A DNA stretch of 28,908 nt from Bacteroidota bacterium (GTDB taxonomy: Bacteria; Bacteroidota; Bacteroidia; Chitinophagales; Chitinophagaceae), in assembly GCA_947460795.1 (NCBI GenBank), contig CANHJA010000004.1, positions 1 through 28,908 on the forward strand. The letters run 5' to 3'. Positions 8,132 through 14,631 of this stretch are shown here, in pieces (within the stretch, counting starts at the first letter, position 1; each line of letters begins with the position of its first letter). The translations under genes were made by a program, and so were the position numbers. The notes below the pieces were generated by a model, which did not search any database, had not been told where the DNA came from, and worked only from the letters and a program-made list of their open reading frames with translations.

Positions 8132-9229
8132 GTGAAATACTTTATTATAGCTGGCGAAGCAAGTGGAGATTTACATGCCAGTCATGTAGTTAAAGAAATT
8201 TATGCAATTGATAAGCAAGCTACAATAATAGGATGGGGCGGCGATAATATGCAACAAGCAGGTGTTGAAATAAAAAAGCATATTAAAGAGCTCTCGTTCA
8301 TGGGATTTGTAGAAGTGCTTAAAAATATATTTTCTATATTTCGTCATTTCAAAGAAGCGAAAAAACAAATTTTAGCTTTCCATCCGGATGTTTTATTATT
8401 TGTAGATTATCCAGGATTTAATTTGCGAATGGCAAAATGGGCAAAATTAAGTGGCTTTAAAACTGCCTATTATATATCGCCAAAAGCTTGGGCTTGGAAA
8501 GAAAATCGGGTACATACTATTCATCAATATATCGATGAGATGCTTTGTATTTTACCTTTTGAGAAACAGTTTTATGCTAAATGGAATTATCCCATTCGAT
8601 ATGTAGGAAATCCTACAGCCGAGGAAATTACCAAAGAACTTTTAATTTCTTCAACAATAAAAGACGAAAACGTAATTGCTTTATTGCCAGGTAGTAGAGT
8701 ACAAGAAATAAATAAAATGCTTCCAGTTATGTTGGAGGTAGCTAAACAGTACGATGCGTATACCGTCATCATTGCACAAGCGCCCAATTTACCCAAAGAA
8801 GTATATGATCCATTTTTGAAAAATTATACCTTCAAATTGGTGCAACATCAAACCTATTCTATTTTAAAAGTAGCCAAAGTAGCCATGGTAACTTCAGGCA
8901 CCGCAACCTTAGAAACCGCATTGTTTAAAGTGCCACAGGTAGTTTGTTATATTGCCAATAATTTTTCATATCAAATAGCCAAACGAATTTTAAAAATCAA
9001 ATACATTTCATTAGTCAACTTAATTTTAGACAAACCTTGCGTAAAGGAATTGATACAAGATGAACTGAATGTAACTTCATTAAAAAATGAAATTGATAAA
9101 TTATTGTTTGATGAAAACTACAGAGGCTCGTTGTTTGAAAATTATCAAACATTGGAATCTGATTTGAAAGAAAGCCAAGCCAGCGTTGAAAGTGCTAAAT
9201 GGATTTGCAATTTAGCGCTTAAAAAATAA
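8132..9229 (+). CDS. lpxB: Lipid-A-disaccharide synthase
   Basis: Membrane-associated glycosyltransferase (GT19) that joins UDP-2,3-diacylglucosamine and lipid X into the lipid A disaccharide. At 365 residues it is slightly shorter than the E. coli enzyme. Motifs in order: GEASGD at 8-13, FVDYPGFNLRMAKWAK, YYISPKAWAWKENRV, VGNPTAEE, LLPGSRVQEI, and TSGTATLETAL near the donor site. The start is a GTG at 8132, 3 bp behind the upstream stop; it gives the usual beginning MKYFIIAGEASGD. The 3' end overlaps by 18 bp a small convergent gene on the other strand. With the heptose kinase at 24294-25295 it shows that the organism makes lipopolysaccharide. Confidence 0.96.
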   Translation: MKYFIIAGEASGDLHASHVVKEIYAIDKQATIIGWGGDNMQQAGVEIKKHIKELSFMGFVEVLKNIFSIFRHFKEAKKQILAFHPDVLLFVDYPGFNLRMAKWAKLSGFKTAYYISPKAWAWKENRVHTIHQYIDEMLCILPFEKQFYAKWNYPIRYVGNPTAEEITKELLISSTIKDENVIALLPGSRVQEINKMLPVMLEVAKQYDAYTVIIAQAPNLPKEVYDPFLKNYTFKLVQHQTYSILKVAKVAMVTSGTATLETALFKVPQVVCYIANNFSYQIAKRILKIKYISLVNLILDKPCVKELIQDELNVTSLKNEIDKLLFDENYRGSLFENYQTLESDLKESQASVESAKWICNLALKK

Positions 9230-9388
9230 TCGGTAAATTATTACAATCATTGCAAATAAAAACATGAAAATCGAAATTCGATTCATGCCATGCATAAATT
9301 TAATATCCAACGCTTTAGGCGCATTGGCATCTTTCTTTTTAATAAAAAGATATTGCAATATTTGATTGAAAAAAGAGGGTTGTTTCAT
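9212..9388 (-). CDS. Conserved-looking 58-residue membrane protein (DUF6728-like)
   Basis: A short gene reading MKQPSFFNQILQYLFIKKKD, then NAPKALDIKFMHGMNRIS, then one hydrophobic helix (about residues 38-52) and a basic end (YRLFFKR). The pattern YLFIKKKDxNAP...MHGMNRIS followed by a single membrane helix matches a small Bacteroidota family that I recall as DUF6728; this name is from memory. Support from the sequence: a consensus -7 box (9400-9393) lies four bases before the ATG at 9388. Its end overlaps the 3' end of lpxB by 18 bp, tail to tail. Topology: basic N-terminal part in the cytoplasm with a C-terminal anchor. Function unknown. Confidence 0.75.
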   Translation of the reverse strand: MKQPSFFNQILQYLFIKKKDANAPKALDIKFMHGMNRISIFMFLFAMIVIIYRLFFKR

Positions 9389-9392
9389 CGTT

Positions 9393-9400
9393 CAAAAATA
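9393..9400 (-). promoter_or_regulatory. -7 box of the 58-residue membrane protein gene (TATTTTTG)
   Basis: On the - strand TATTTTTG fits TAnnTTTG exactly and ends four bases before the ATG at 9388, so the mRNA would be almost leaderless. No TTG is found at the -33 position. It is back to back with the tRNA promoter box at 9426-9433. Confidence 0.5.
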
Positions 9401-9425
9401 CAAGAGTAAATCAATTATTTAAAAC

Positions 9426-9433
9426 TATATTTG
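9426..9433 (+). promoter_or_regulatory. -7 box upstream of tRNA-Ala (TATATTTG)
   Basis: TATATTTG fits the consensus exactly and lies 33 bp before the first base of the mature tRNA, which would leave a leader for RNase P to remove. No clear -33 TTG. Confidence 0.45.
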
Positions 9434-9466
9434 TCTATCAATTATCAAAATTAAACATTTTAATAG

Positions 9467-9539
9467 GGGGAATTAGCTCACTTGGTAGAGCGCTTCGCTG
9501 GCAGCGAAGAGGTAACCGGTTCGAATCCGGTATTCTCCA
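9467..9539 (+). tRNA. tRNA-Ala(GGC)
   Basis: A full 73-nt cloverleaf: acceptor GGGGAAT (9467-9473) pairs with ATTCTCC (9532-9538) with one G-U pair; D stem GCTC/GAGC; anticodon stem CTTCG/CGAAG with loop CTGGCAG, anticodon GGC at 9500-9502; T stem ACCGG/CCGGT with loop TTCGAAT. The discriminator is A9539 and CCA is not encoded. The GGC anticodon reads GCC and GCU alanine codons. It stands alone, not in an rRNA operon. Confidence 0.97.
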
Positions 9540-9671
9540 CTGAAATCCTTCTTTTATTTATTGTCTTTATTCGCAATTATAATAAAATACCTCGCATAAA
9601 TTAGTTGCTTTTTTCAATAATATGAATAGTTTTGCAATGCAATTTCAGGAATGGTTTATTCTTGTCCGTTG

Positions 9672-9702
9672 TTGATTTTCAAGTATTTATGATTTAAATT
9701 TG
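9672..9702 (+). promoter_or_regulatory. Promoter of the exported unknown protein gene (TTG-N20-TAAATTTG)
   Basis: TTG at 9672-9674, a 20-bp spacer and TAAATTTG at 9695-9702 match the Bacteroidota promoter. A possible TTG start at 9700 lies inside the -7 box and so should not be transcribed; this points to the GTG at 9709 as the true start. Confidence 0.6.
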
Positions 9703-9708
9703 ATTTTT

Positions 9709-10302
9709 GTGAAAAAGTATTTAAAAATTGTTGTTGTTGTATTATTCTCTTTAGTTGCCCAAAAATCTTTTGGAGGTGAAAGGTTGACAAATGTTGATTC
9801 ATTCAGAAATCAATTTGTTGAAAATATAGAATACTGTGAAAAATACACTGTGAATGATACCTTGAGATTTTTAAAAGATGGTTATTATTCATTTGTAAAC
9901 TATGATAACACGTCTACGTTTTATAAAATCTTGTTTTGTTTTGAGGATAAATTCATGAATTTAACAGAGCCTGATCACTTTAAATATCCTGTAGAAGAGT
10001 TTTATCGAGTGCGTGACATTCGTTGGCTTTTTTTATTTTACATTGAGCGATACATCTTTAAAATGAATTCTATTAAAATTGATAAATTTTGTAAAATCAC
10101 ATTGATGAATACTAAGAGTAAAAAAGAGGTAGAAATGTGGGGAGGTAAATCAACAGAAAATATCATAACGATTTATCAAAAATTACTCAAAAGCACAGTA
10201 AAAAAATCGTTTTATAAAACAGTCATTAAAGAAAAGAAAATGACACCGTTAGAATATATTGGATATCAATTTGTGGTTACTAAAACCAAATCAGCTATTT
10301 AA
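9709..10302 (+). CDS. Exported protein of unknown function
   Basis: The start is taken as GTG at 9709, because the upstream TTG at 9700 overlaps the -7 box. The 197-residue product begins with a classical signal peptide (MKKYLK, then IVVVVLFSLVAQ, likely cleavage near SFG/GE), so it is probably periplasmic or exported. The mature part is polar and rich in Lys, Phe and Tyr. Two cysteines lie in the first 80 mature residues and a third near residue 120. There is no lipobox, no further membrane helix and no motif I recognise. Lys-rich stretches near the end (KSTVKKS, IKEKKM) suggest a basic C-terminus. It overlaps the end of nuoE by 8 bp, tail to tail. It may be lineage-specific. Confidence 0.7.
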   Translation: MKKYLKIVVVVLFSLVAQKSFGGERLTNVDSFRNQFVENIEYCEKYTVNDTLRFLKDGYYSFVNYDNTSTFYKILFCFEDKFMNLTEPDHFKYPVEEFYRVRDIRWLFLFYIERYIFKMNSIKIDKFCKITLMNTKSKKEVEMWGGKSTENIITIYQKLLKSTVKKSFYKTVIKEKKMTPLEYIGYQFVVTKTKSAI

Positions 10303-10780
10303 TTGCGTTTCTGCAATCTTCTAAAATACTATCCACTTTTTCTGGGGTTAAAAACTCTTTATAATGTTTGCCCAACTGCATCATAGGAGCATATCCACAA
10401 GCACCTAAACACTCCACCGTTTTTAAAGTAAACACACCATCAGTTGTAGTTTCCCCATTTTCGATGTTTAATTTTTGTTTGATATAATCAATTATTTGAT
10501 CGCTGCCATTAAGCATGCAAGGTCCCGTCTGACAAACTTCTAGCACATATTTCCCTACAGGTTTTAAATGAAACATAGTATAAAATGTGGCCACTTCATA
10601 TACTTCAATTGGGGTTATATGTAAGATAGCAGCCACTGCATCCATTTGCTCAATCGTTAAGGAAAGATTTCCAGTTTCTTGAATTAAATGAAGTACAGGA
10701 ATCAAAGCACTTTTTTGTTTCCCTTCAGGATAACGGCTAGATAATTCGTTTATTTTATTAATTATTTCTTGACTAAACAT
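10295..10780 (-). CDS. nuoE: NADH-quinone oxidoreductase subunit E
   Basis: The 24-kDa subunit of the NADH-oxidising arm of respiratory complex I, carrying the N1a [2Fe-2S] cluster in a thioredoxin-like fold. The four ligands are visible: Cys83 and Cys88 in CQTGPC, Cys124 and Cys128 in CLGAC. At 161 residues it has normal length. It is the last gene of the nuoABCDE run (47 bp after nuoD). nuoF, which carries the FMN and NADH sites and usually follows nuoE, is not next: a convergent unrelated gene overlaps its stop codon by 8 bp. Confidence 0.96.
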   Translation of the reverse strand: MFSQEIINKINELSSRYPEGKQKSALIPVLHLIQETGNLSLTIEQMDAVAAILHITPIEVYEVATFYTMFHLKPVGKYVLEVCQTGPCMLNGSDQIIDYIKQKLNIENGETTTDGVFTLKTVECLGACGYAPMMQLGKHYKEFLTPEKVDSILEDCRNAIK

Positions 10781-10827
10781 GTTTTTAATTTTGAATTTTC
10801 ACTAATGTGTTTACTTACAATTGAGTA

Positions 10828-12039
10828 TTACGCGTCTATTTCTCCTGCAATTAAGTTTAAACTACTCATTGTAATAACGGCATCGCTCAACATCATCCCT
10901 TTTACAATTTCTGGATATGCTTGGTAATATATGAAGCATGGTCTTCTAAAATGTAAACGATAAGGAGTTCTTCCACCATCGCTTAATAAGTAAAAACCAA
11001 GTTCCCCATTTCCTCCTTCTACAGAATGATAAACTTCACCAACAGGAACTTCCGTTTCACCCATCACAATTTTAAAATGATAAATAAGGGCTTCCATTTT
11101 TGAATAAACATCTGCTTTTTCTGGTAAATAAAAGTCAGGAATATCAGCATGGAAAACAGTTGGATCTAAATCTTTTATTTTATCCATTGCTTGTTGAATA
11201 ATACTTAAGCTTTGCCAAATTTCTTCATTTCGTACTAAATATCTATCATATACATCCCCCGTTGTACCTATTGGAACGGTAAAATCAAAATCTTCATAAC
11301 TGCTGTAAGGATGTGCCACACGAACATCATAATCGATGCCAGCTGCTCTTAAATTAGGTCCTGTAAAACCATAGTTTAAAGCTCTATCTGCATCAATACC
11401 ACCAACGCCCATCGTTCGCTCCATAAAAATACGATTTCGATTGAAAAGGGTTTCAAATTCCTTCATTGCTTTAGGGAATTCTTTTAAAAAGGCATTGATT
11501 CGTTGAAATGCTAAATCAGAAAAATTGCGTTCAAAACCTCCAATACGACCAATGTTGGTTGTTAATCGAGACCCACAAACTTCTTCAAATATTTCATATA
11601 TTTTTTCTCTAAATTCAAATACATAAATAAAACCTGTGAAGGCACCAGTATCTACTCCAATTACAGAATTGCAAACTAAGTGATCCGCAATACGAGAAAG
11701 TTCCATGATAATTACTCGTAAATATTCAACTCTTTTTGGCAATTTCGCTCCAATTAATTTTTCAACTGTCATGTGCCAACCCATGTTGTTAATTGGAGAG
11801 GAACAATAATTCAATCGATCCGTTAATGGAGTAATTTGATAATAAGCTCTGCGTTCAGCAATTTTTTCAAATGCTCTGTGTATAAAACCGATGGTTGGAA
11901 CAGCATCAATAATTCGCTCACCATCCATTTCCAAAATGTTTTGAAAAACACCATGTGTTGCTGGATGAGTAGGCCCTAAATTGAGGGTGGTGGTTTGTTT
12001 TTCCAATGAACCTTCAGGTAATTGTATATTTTGTTTCAT
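10828..12039 (-). CDS. nuoD: NADH-quinone oxidoreductase subunit D
   Basis: The 49-kDa peripheral subunit of complex I, which together with NuoB forms the quinone-reduction pocket. It is 403 residues long and unfused to NuoC. Visible signatures: NLGPTHPATHG near residues 20-30 (with the quinone-site His), GFIHRAFEKIAE, YYQITPLTDRLNY (quinone-site Tyr region), and GVGGIDADRALNYG. The C-terminus PEIVKGMMLSDAVITMSSLN...GEIDA is the usual family ending. It lies 85 bp after nuoC, and the gap holds an 8-bp repeat of GTTTAGxx type. Confidence 0.97.
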   Translation of the reverse strand: MKQNIQLPEGSLEKQTTTLNLGPTHPATHGVFQNILEMDGERIIDAVPTIGFIHRAFEKIAERRAYYQITPLTDRLNYCSSPINNMGWHMTVEKLIGAKLPKRVEYLRVIIMELSRIADHLVCNSVIGVDTGAFTGFIYVFEFREKIYEIFEEVCGSRLTTNIGRIGGFERNFSDLAFQRINAFLKEFPKAMKEFETLFNRNRIFMERTMGVGGIDADRALNYGFTGPNLRAAGIDYDVRVAHPYSSYEDFDFTVPIGTTGDVYDRYLVRNEEIWQSLSIIQQAMDKIKDLDPTVFHADIPDFYLPEKADVYSKMEALIYHFKIVMGETEVPVGEVYHSVEGGNGELGFYLLSDGGRTPYRLHFRRPCFIYYQAYPEIVKGMMLSDAVITMSSLNLIAGEIDA

Positions 12040-12048
12040 TTTTTTAAA

Positions 12049-12072
12049 GTTTAGGTGTTTAGAAGTTTAAAC
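12049..12072 (-). repeat. 8-bp tandem repeat in front of nuoD
   Basis: Read on the + strand: GTTTAGGT / GTTTAGAA / GTTTAAAC; on the coding (-) strand these give CTAAAC-type units ending about 10 bases before the nuoD ATG. A two-unit version stands in the same place before nuoB (13269-13284). Confidence 0.5.
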
Positions 12073-12124
12073 ATTTCGTTTTTGTGATTCTTGATATCCT
12101 GAATCGAACATCAGTCAGCACACA

Positions 12125-12622
12125 TTATCTTCCAAACATATCATCGTCTTTATCCGTTCTTGTTTGCTCTTCTAAAGCATATTCTTTTCTTAAAGGGTGA
12201 TAATCCATCTCGTCCACATTCATAATTCTGATTAAATTAGGGTGCCCAACGAAGTTGACACCAAAAAAATCATACGCTTCACGCTCTAGCCAATTGGCAG
12301 TAGAAAATAAATTGGATGCCGTAAATACATCTGGTTTTTCTATATCAGTAAATACTTTTAATCGAATGCGAATGGATTTTTTAATGTTTTGTAACATATA
12401 AACCACGGCCAATTCTTTTCCTTTATTTTCTGGGTAATGAACGGCTGTTAAATCATTTAAATAAGTAAATTCTAAATCAGCATCATCATTTAAAAAAGTC
12501 ATTACTTTTAAGTTGTTGTTGGTTTCTGTTTCAAACGTCAACATACCATAAGGCTCTTCAAAATGGTAAACCAATTCTCCAAATTTATCGATCAGCTTTT
12601 GTTTTATTTCTTCGTTTGTCAT
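12125..12622 (-). CDS. nuoC: NADH-quinone oxidoreductase subunit C
   Basis: The 30-kDa peripheral-arm subunit of complex I, contacting NuoD and NuoB; no cofactor. At 165 residues it is the short, unfused form common in Bacteroidota. Recognised by LTAVHYPE, then NWLEREAYDFFGVNFVGHP and MDYHPLRKEYAL near the C-terminus, the defining signature of the family (WLERExxDxFG, GHP, HPLRKDY). It lies 77 bp after nuoB and 85 bp before nuoD in the same direction. Confidence 0.95.
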   Translation of the reverse strand: MTNEEIKQKLIDKFGELVYHFEEPYGMLTFETETNNNLKVMTFLNDDADLEFTYLNDLTAVHYPENKGKELAVVYMLQNIKKSIRIRLKVFTDIEKPDVFTASNLFSTANWLEREAYDFFGVNFVGHPNLIRIMNVDEMDYHPLRKEYALEEQTRTDKDDDMFGR

Positions 12623-12699
12623 TTTTTATATTTTTTGCCACAATACAGCGTGTATCAAAGAAGCACAAAGGTTTTTAATTTCTAATAATCCAATTGATT

Positions 12700-13260
12700 T
12701 TATTGTATTCCATAACCATTTAATAAAGCTTTGTATTCATCACTTTCTCTGCGTCTTATACTTTCTGCTTTTACTAAATCTTGAATTCTCATAAAACCAT
12801 CAATAATAGCTTCTGGTCTTGGAGGGCAACCAGGTACATATACATCCACTGGAATTACTTGGTCAATCCCTTGTAATACAGAATAGCTATCAAAAATACC
12901 ACCACTCGATGCACAAGCACCCACAGCCATAACCCAACGAGGTTCTGCCATTTGTAAATATACTTGACGTAAAATGGGAGCCATTTTTTTAGAAATTGTT
13001 CCCATGACCATAATTAAATCGCATTGACGAGGAGAGAAACTTAAACGCTCTGCCCCAAAACGAGCTAAGTCATAATGGGCTGCCATGGTTGCCATAAATT
13101 CAATCCCACAACAAGATGTTGCAAATGGCAAAGGCCACATCGAATTTGCACGCGCCAAACCTACAGCTTCGCTTAATTTTGTAGTAAAAAAACCTTCACC
13201 TGTAAATCCCTGGGGAGCTTCAACTGTTTTTATTTTTGTATTATGTGTTACGGGTCTCAT
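12700..13260 (-). CDS. nuoB: NADH-quinone oxidoreductase subunit B
   Basis: The PSST-type subunit of complex I carrying the terminal [4Fe-4S] cluster N2 that gives electrons to quinone. All four ligands are present: the tandem Cys50-Cys51 in ATSCCGIE, Cys116 in GACASSGG and Cys145 in PGCPPRPE. The length of 186 residues is normal. The ATG at 13260 is followed by MRPVTHNTKIKTVEAPQGF, a usual beginning for the family. It is the second gene of the nuo run, 85 bp after nuoA; the gap holds a two-unit 8-bp repeat. Confidence 0.97.
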   Translation of the reverse strand: MRPVTHNTKIKTVEAPQGFTGEGFFTTKLSEAVGLARANSMWPLPFATSCCGIEFMATMAAHYDLARFGAERLSFSPRQCDLIMVMGTISKKMAPILRQVYLQMAEPRWVMAVGACASSGGIFDSYSVLQGIDQVIPVDVYVPGCPPRPEAIIDGFMRIQDLVKAESIRRRESDEYKALLNGYGIQ

Positions 13261-13268
13261 TTTTTATT

Positions 13269-13284
13269 GTTTAGATGTTTAGGT
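13269..13284 (-). repeat. 8-bp repeat in front of nuoB
   Basis: Read on the + strand: GTTTAGAT / GTTTAGGT, so the coding strand has CTAAAC-type units ending about nine bases before the nuoB ATG. It matches the three-unit version before nuoD. Confidence 0.45.
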
Positions 13285-13345
13285 TATTCAGAAATTTAGA
13301 TTGAATAGTTACAGTTTTTATTGATTTTTGATAAATTGAATGCGA

Positions 13346-13729
13346 TTAATCTTCCCACTGCAAGGCACCTTTTTTAATAATGTAAATAAATCCTAAAATA
13401 AAGAAGGCTACAAACATTACGACTGCCATAAATCCATTCCAACCCAATGCCCTAAAATTCATGGCATATGGATAAAAGAAAATAACCTCAACATCAAATA
13501 ACACAAAAAGGATGGCAACTAAAAAGTACTTAACAGACAATGGTTGGCGGGCATTTCCTTCTTGCTCAATACCACACTCAAAATTTTCTAGTTTGTCCGT
13601 TGTTTTTCTTTTGGGTCCCAATAAATGCGTTGCGCCCATCATTACAACCACTAAGGCTACAGCCAACGAAAGTTGAATCAAAATTGGGGCGTATGCAGAA
13701 GAGTTATTCGTTATTTCTAATAAAATCAT
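13346..13729 (-). CDS. nuoA: NADH-quinone oxidoreductase subunit A
   Basis: Small membrane subunit of complex I (127 residues, three membrane helices at about 15-33, 66-87 and 96-115). The conserved cytoplasmic/quinone-side loop ENFECGIEQEGNARQPLSVKYFLVA is present, with the following FDVEVIFFYPYA (acidic pair in helix 2). The start is taken as the ATG at 13729; a GTG at 13750 in the same frame coincides with the last base of the promoter -7 box and cannot be in the mRNA. It is the first gene of nuoABCDE and is divergent from ruvA. Confidence 0.95.
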   Translation of the reverse strand: MILLEITNNSSAYAPILIQLSLAVALVVVMMGATHLLGPKRKTTDKLENFECGIEQEGNARQPLSVKYFLVAILFVLFDVEVIFFYPYAMNFRALGWNGFMAVVMFVAFFILGFIYIIKKGALQWED

Positions 13730-13749
13730 TATTTCACTATTATATTGCA

Positions 13750-13781
13750 CAAAAATAGGTTACAAAAACACAACTTTCAAA
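13750..13781 (-). promoter_or_regulatory. Promoter of the nuoABCDE run (TTTG-N20-TATTTTTG)
   Basis: On the - strand TTTG (13781-13778), a 20-bp spacer and TATTTTTG (13757-13750) match the Bacteroidota promoter. The ATG at 13729 follows after 20 nt. Confidence 0.65.
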
Positions 13782-14001
13782 GATTATTAATAATAAATAT
13801 TGATACAAGAAAGTTACTCGATAATTTCGAGCGGTTCAAATGTAAATTCAATAAAGCAGCCATTCCAATTTATACCTTCAATTTGTTCGTAAATCAAATT
13901 TTATAAGGGAGAAAAATTCAAAGGAGTCAATTATTTTTTACTGTTCTGTCGCTTGTTTTTTCATTCAGTCTAATTAACAAATCAGTGTTAAAGCAGGCAA
14001 G

Positions 14002-14031
14002 TTGTCGCATTGGTAAATTTGCCTATATTTG
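14002..14031 (+). promoter_or_regulatory. Promoter of ruvA-sprA (TTG-N19-TATATTTG)
   Basis: TTG at 14002-14004, 19-bp spacer, TATATTTG at 14024-14031: a full consensus match. The ATG at 14042 follows after 10 nt, leaving little leader. It decides the start of ruvA, because the longer frame from 13985 would begin upstream of the promoter. Confidence 0.75.
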
Positions 14032-14041
14032 TGAGCCAATT

Positions 14042-14623
14042 ATGATAGTTTTCTTACAAGGTAAATATGTAAAAAAGACGCCAGCCTTTGTTTGGATGGA
14101 TGTAAATGGTGTTGGCTATGAAGTCAATATTAGCTTAAATACATATTCTGAAATACAAAATTTAACGCAAGGCCAATTATTAACACATCTTCAAATAAAA
14201 GAGGATGGGCATTCTTTATTCGGTTTTTTTGAAGAAACAGAAAGAAATATGTTTTTGTTATTAATTTCGGTCAGTGGAGTAGGTGCTTCTACTGCCAGAA
14301 TGATGCTTTCGAGCATGAAGCCAGATGAAATTAGCAATGCCATAGCCAATGACGATGAAAAAACGTTGGAGCGAATAAAAGGGATTGGTGCCAAATCGGC
14401 TAAAAGATTAATCTTAGAATTAAAAGATAAAGTAACCAAAAGTAAGAGTGGGGAAACTTTACAGCCCATTGCACACAATAATATTGAGAATGATGCGTTA
14501 AATGCTTTAATAAGTCTTGGAATTGCACGGAATGCTGCTTTTGCAGCGCTGCAAAAAACAGTAAAAAACAACAAAGAACTATCGTTGGAAGATTTAATTA
14601 AACTAACATTGAAAAACATTTAG
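14042..14623 (+). CDS. ruvA: Holliday junction branch migration protein RuvA
   Basis: Binds four-way DNA junctions as a tetramer and loads the RuvB motor; cytoplasmic. The 193 residues show domain I (OB fold, MIVFLQGKYV...VNGVGYEV), domain II with two helix-hairpin-helix motifs (SVSGVG at 76-81 and IKGIGAKSA at 112-120, then KRLILELKD), and the short C-terminal three-helix domain III that contacts RuvB (about 150-193). The start at 14042 gives the standard family beginning; an upstream TTG/ATG frame to 13985 is rejected because of the promoter. sprA starts 8 bp after its stop codon, so the two are co-transcribed, an arrangement I also know from Flavobacterium. Confidence 0.96.
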   Translation: MIVFLQGKYVKKTPAFVWMDVNGVGYEVNISLNTYSEIQNLTQGQLLTHLQIKEDGHSLFGFFEETERNMFLLLISVSGVGASTARMMLSSMKPDEISNAIANDDEKTLERIKGIGAKSAKRLILELKDKVTKSKSGETLQPIAHNNIENDALNALISLGIARNAAFAALQKTVKNNKELSLEDLIKLTLKNI

Positions 14624-14631
14624 CACTAGCA

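Larger units (their letters stand above)
13730..14041. other. Divergent intergenic region nuoA / ruvA (312 bp)
   Basis: Holds the nuoA promoter (13750-13781, - strand) and the ruvA promoter (14002-14031, + strand). Between them I see only a small inverted repeat, CTCGA (13817-13821) with TCGAG (13827-13831), five bases apart. There is no small gene or RNA that I can support. An in-frame extension of ruvA back to 13985 is possible on paper but crosses the promoter. Confidence 0.5.

Noticed and set aside
9467..9539. Integration site (att) with a mobile element at the tRNA-Ala gene
   Set aside because: No repeat of the tRNA 3' end, integrase or change in composition is seen nearby.
13817..13831. 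CTCGA/TCGAG inverted repeat between nuoA and ruvA as an operator or terminator
   Set aside because: Only five base pairs, no T tract and no position relative to either promoter that would support a function.
13985..14041. Longer ruvA with a start at 13985
   Set aside because: The start would lie upstream of a full promoter (14002-14031), and RuvA proteins begin at the MIVFLQG residue (14042).
14191..14619. 142-residue frame opposite to ruvA
   Set aside because: Antisense shadow of ruvA; no promoter and no recognisable domain.
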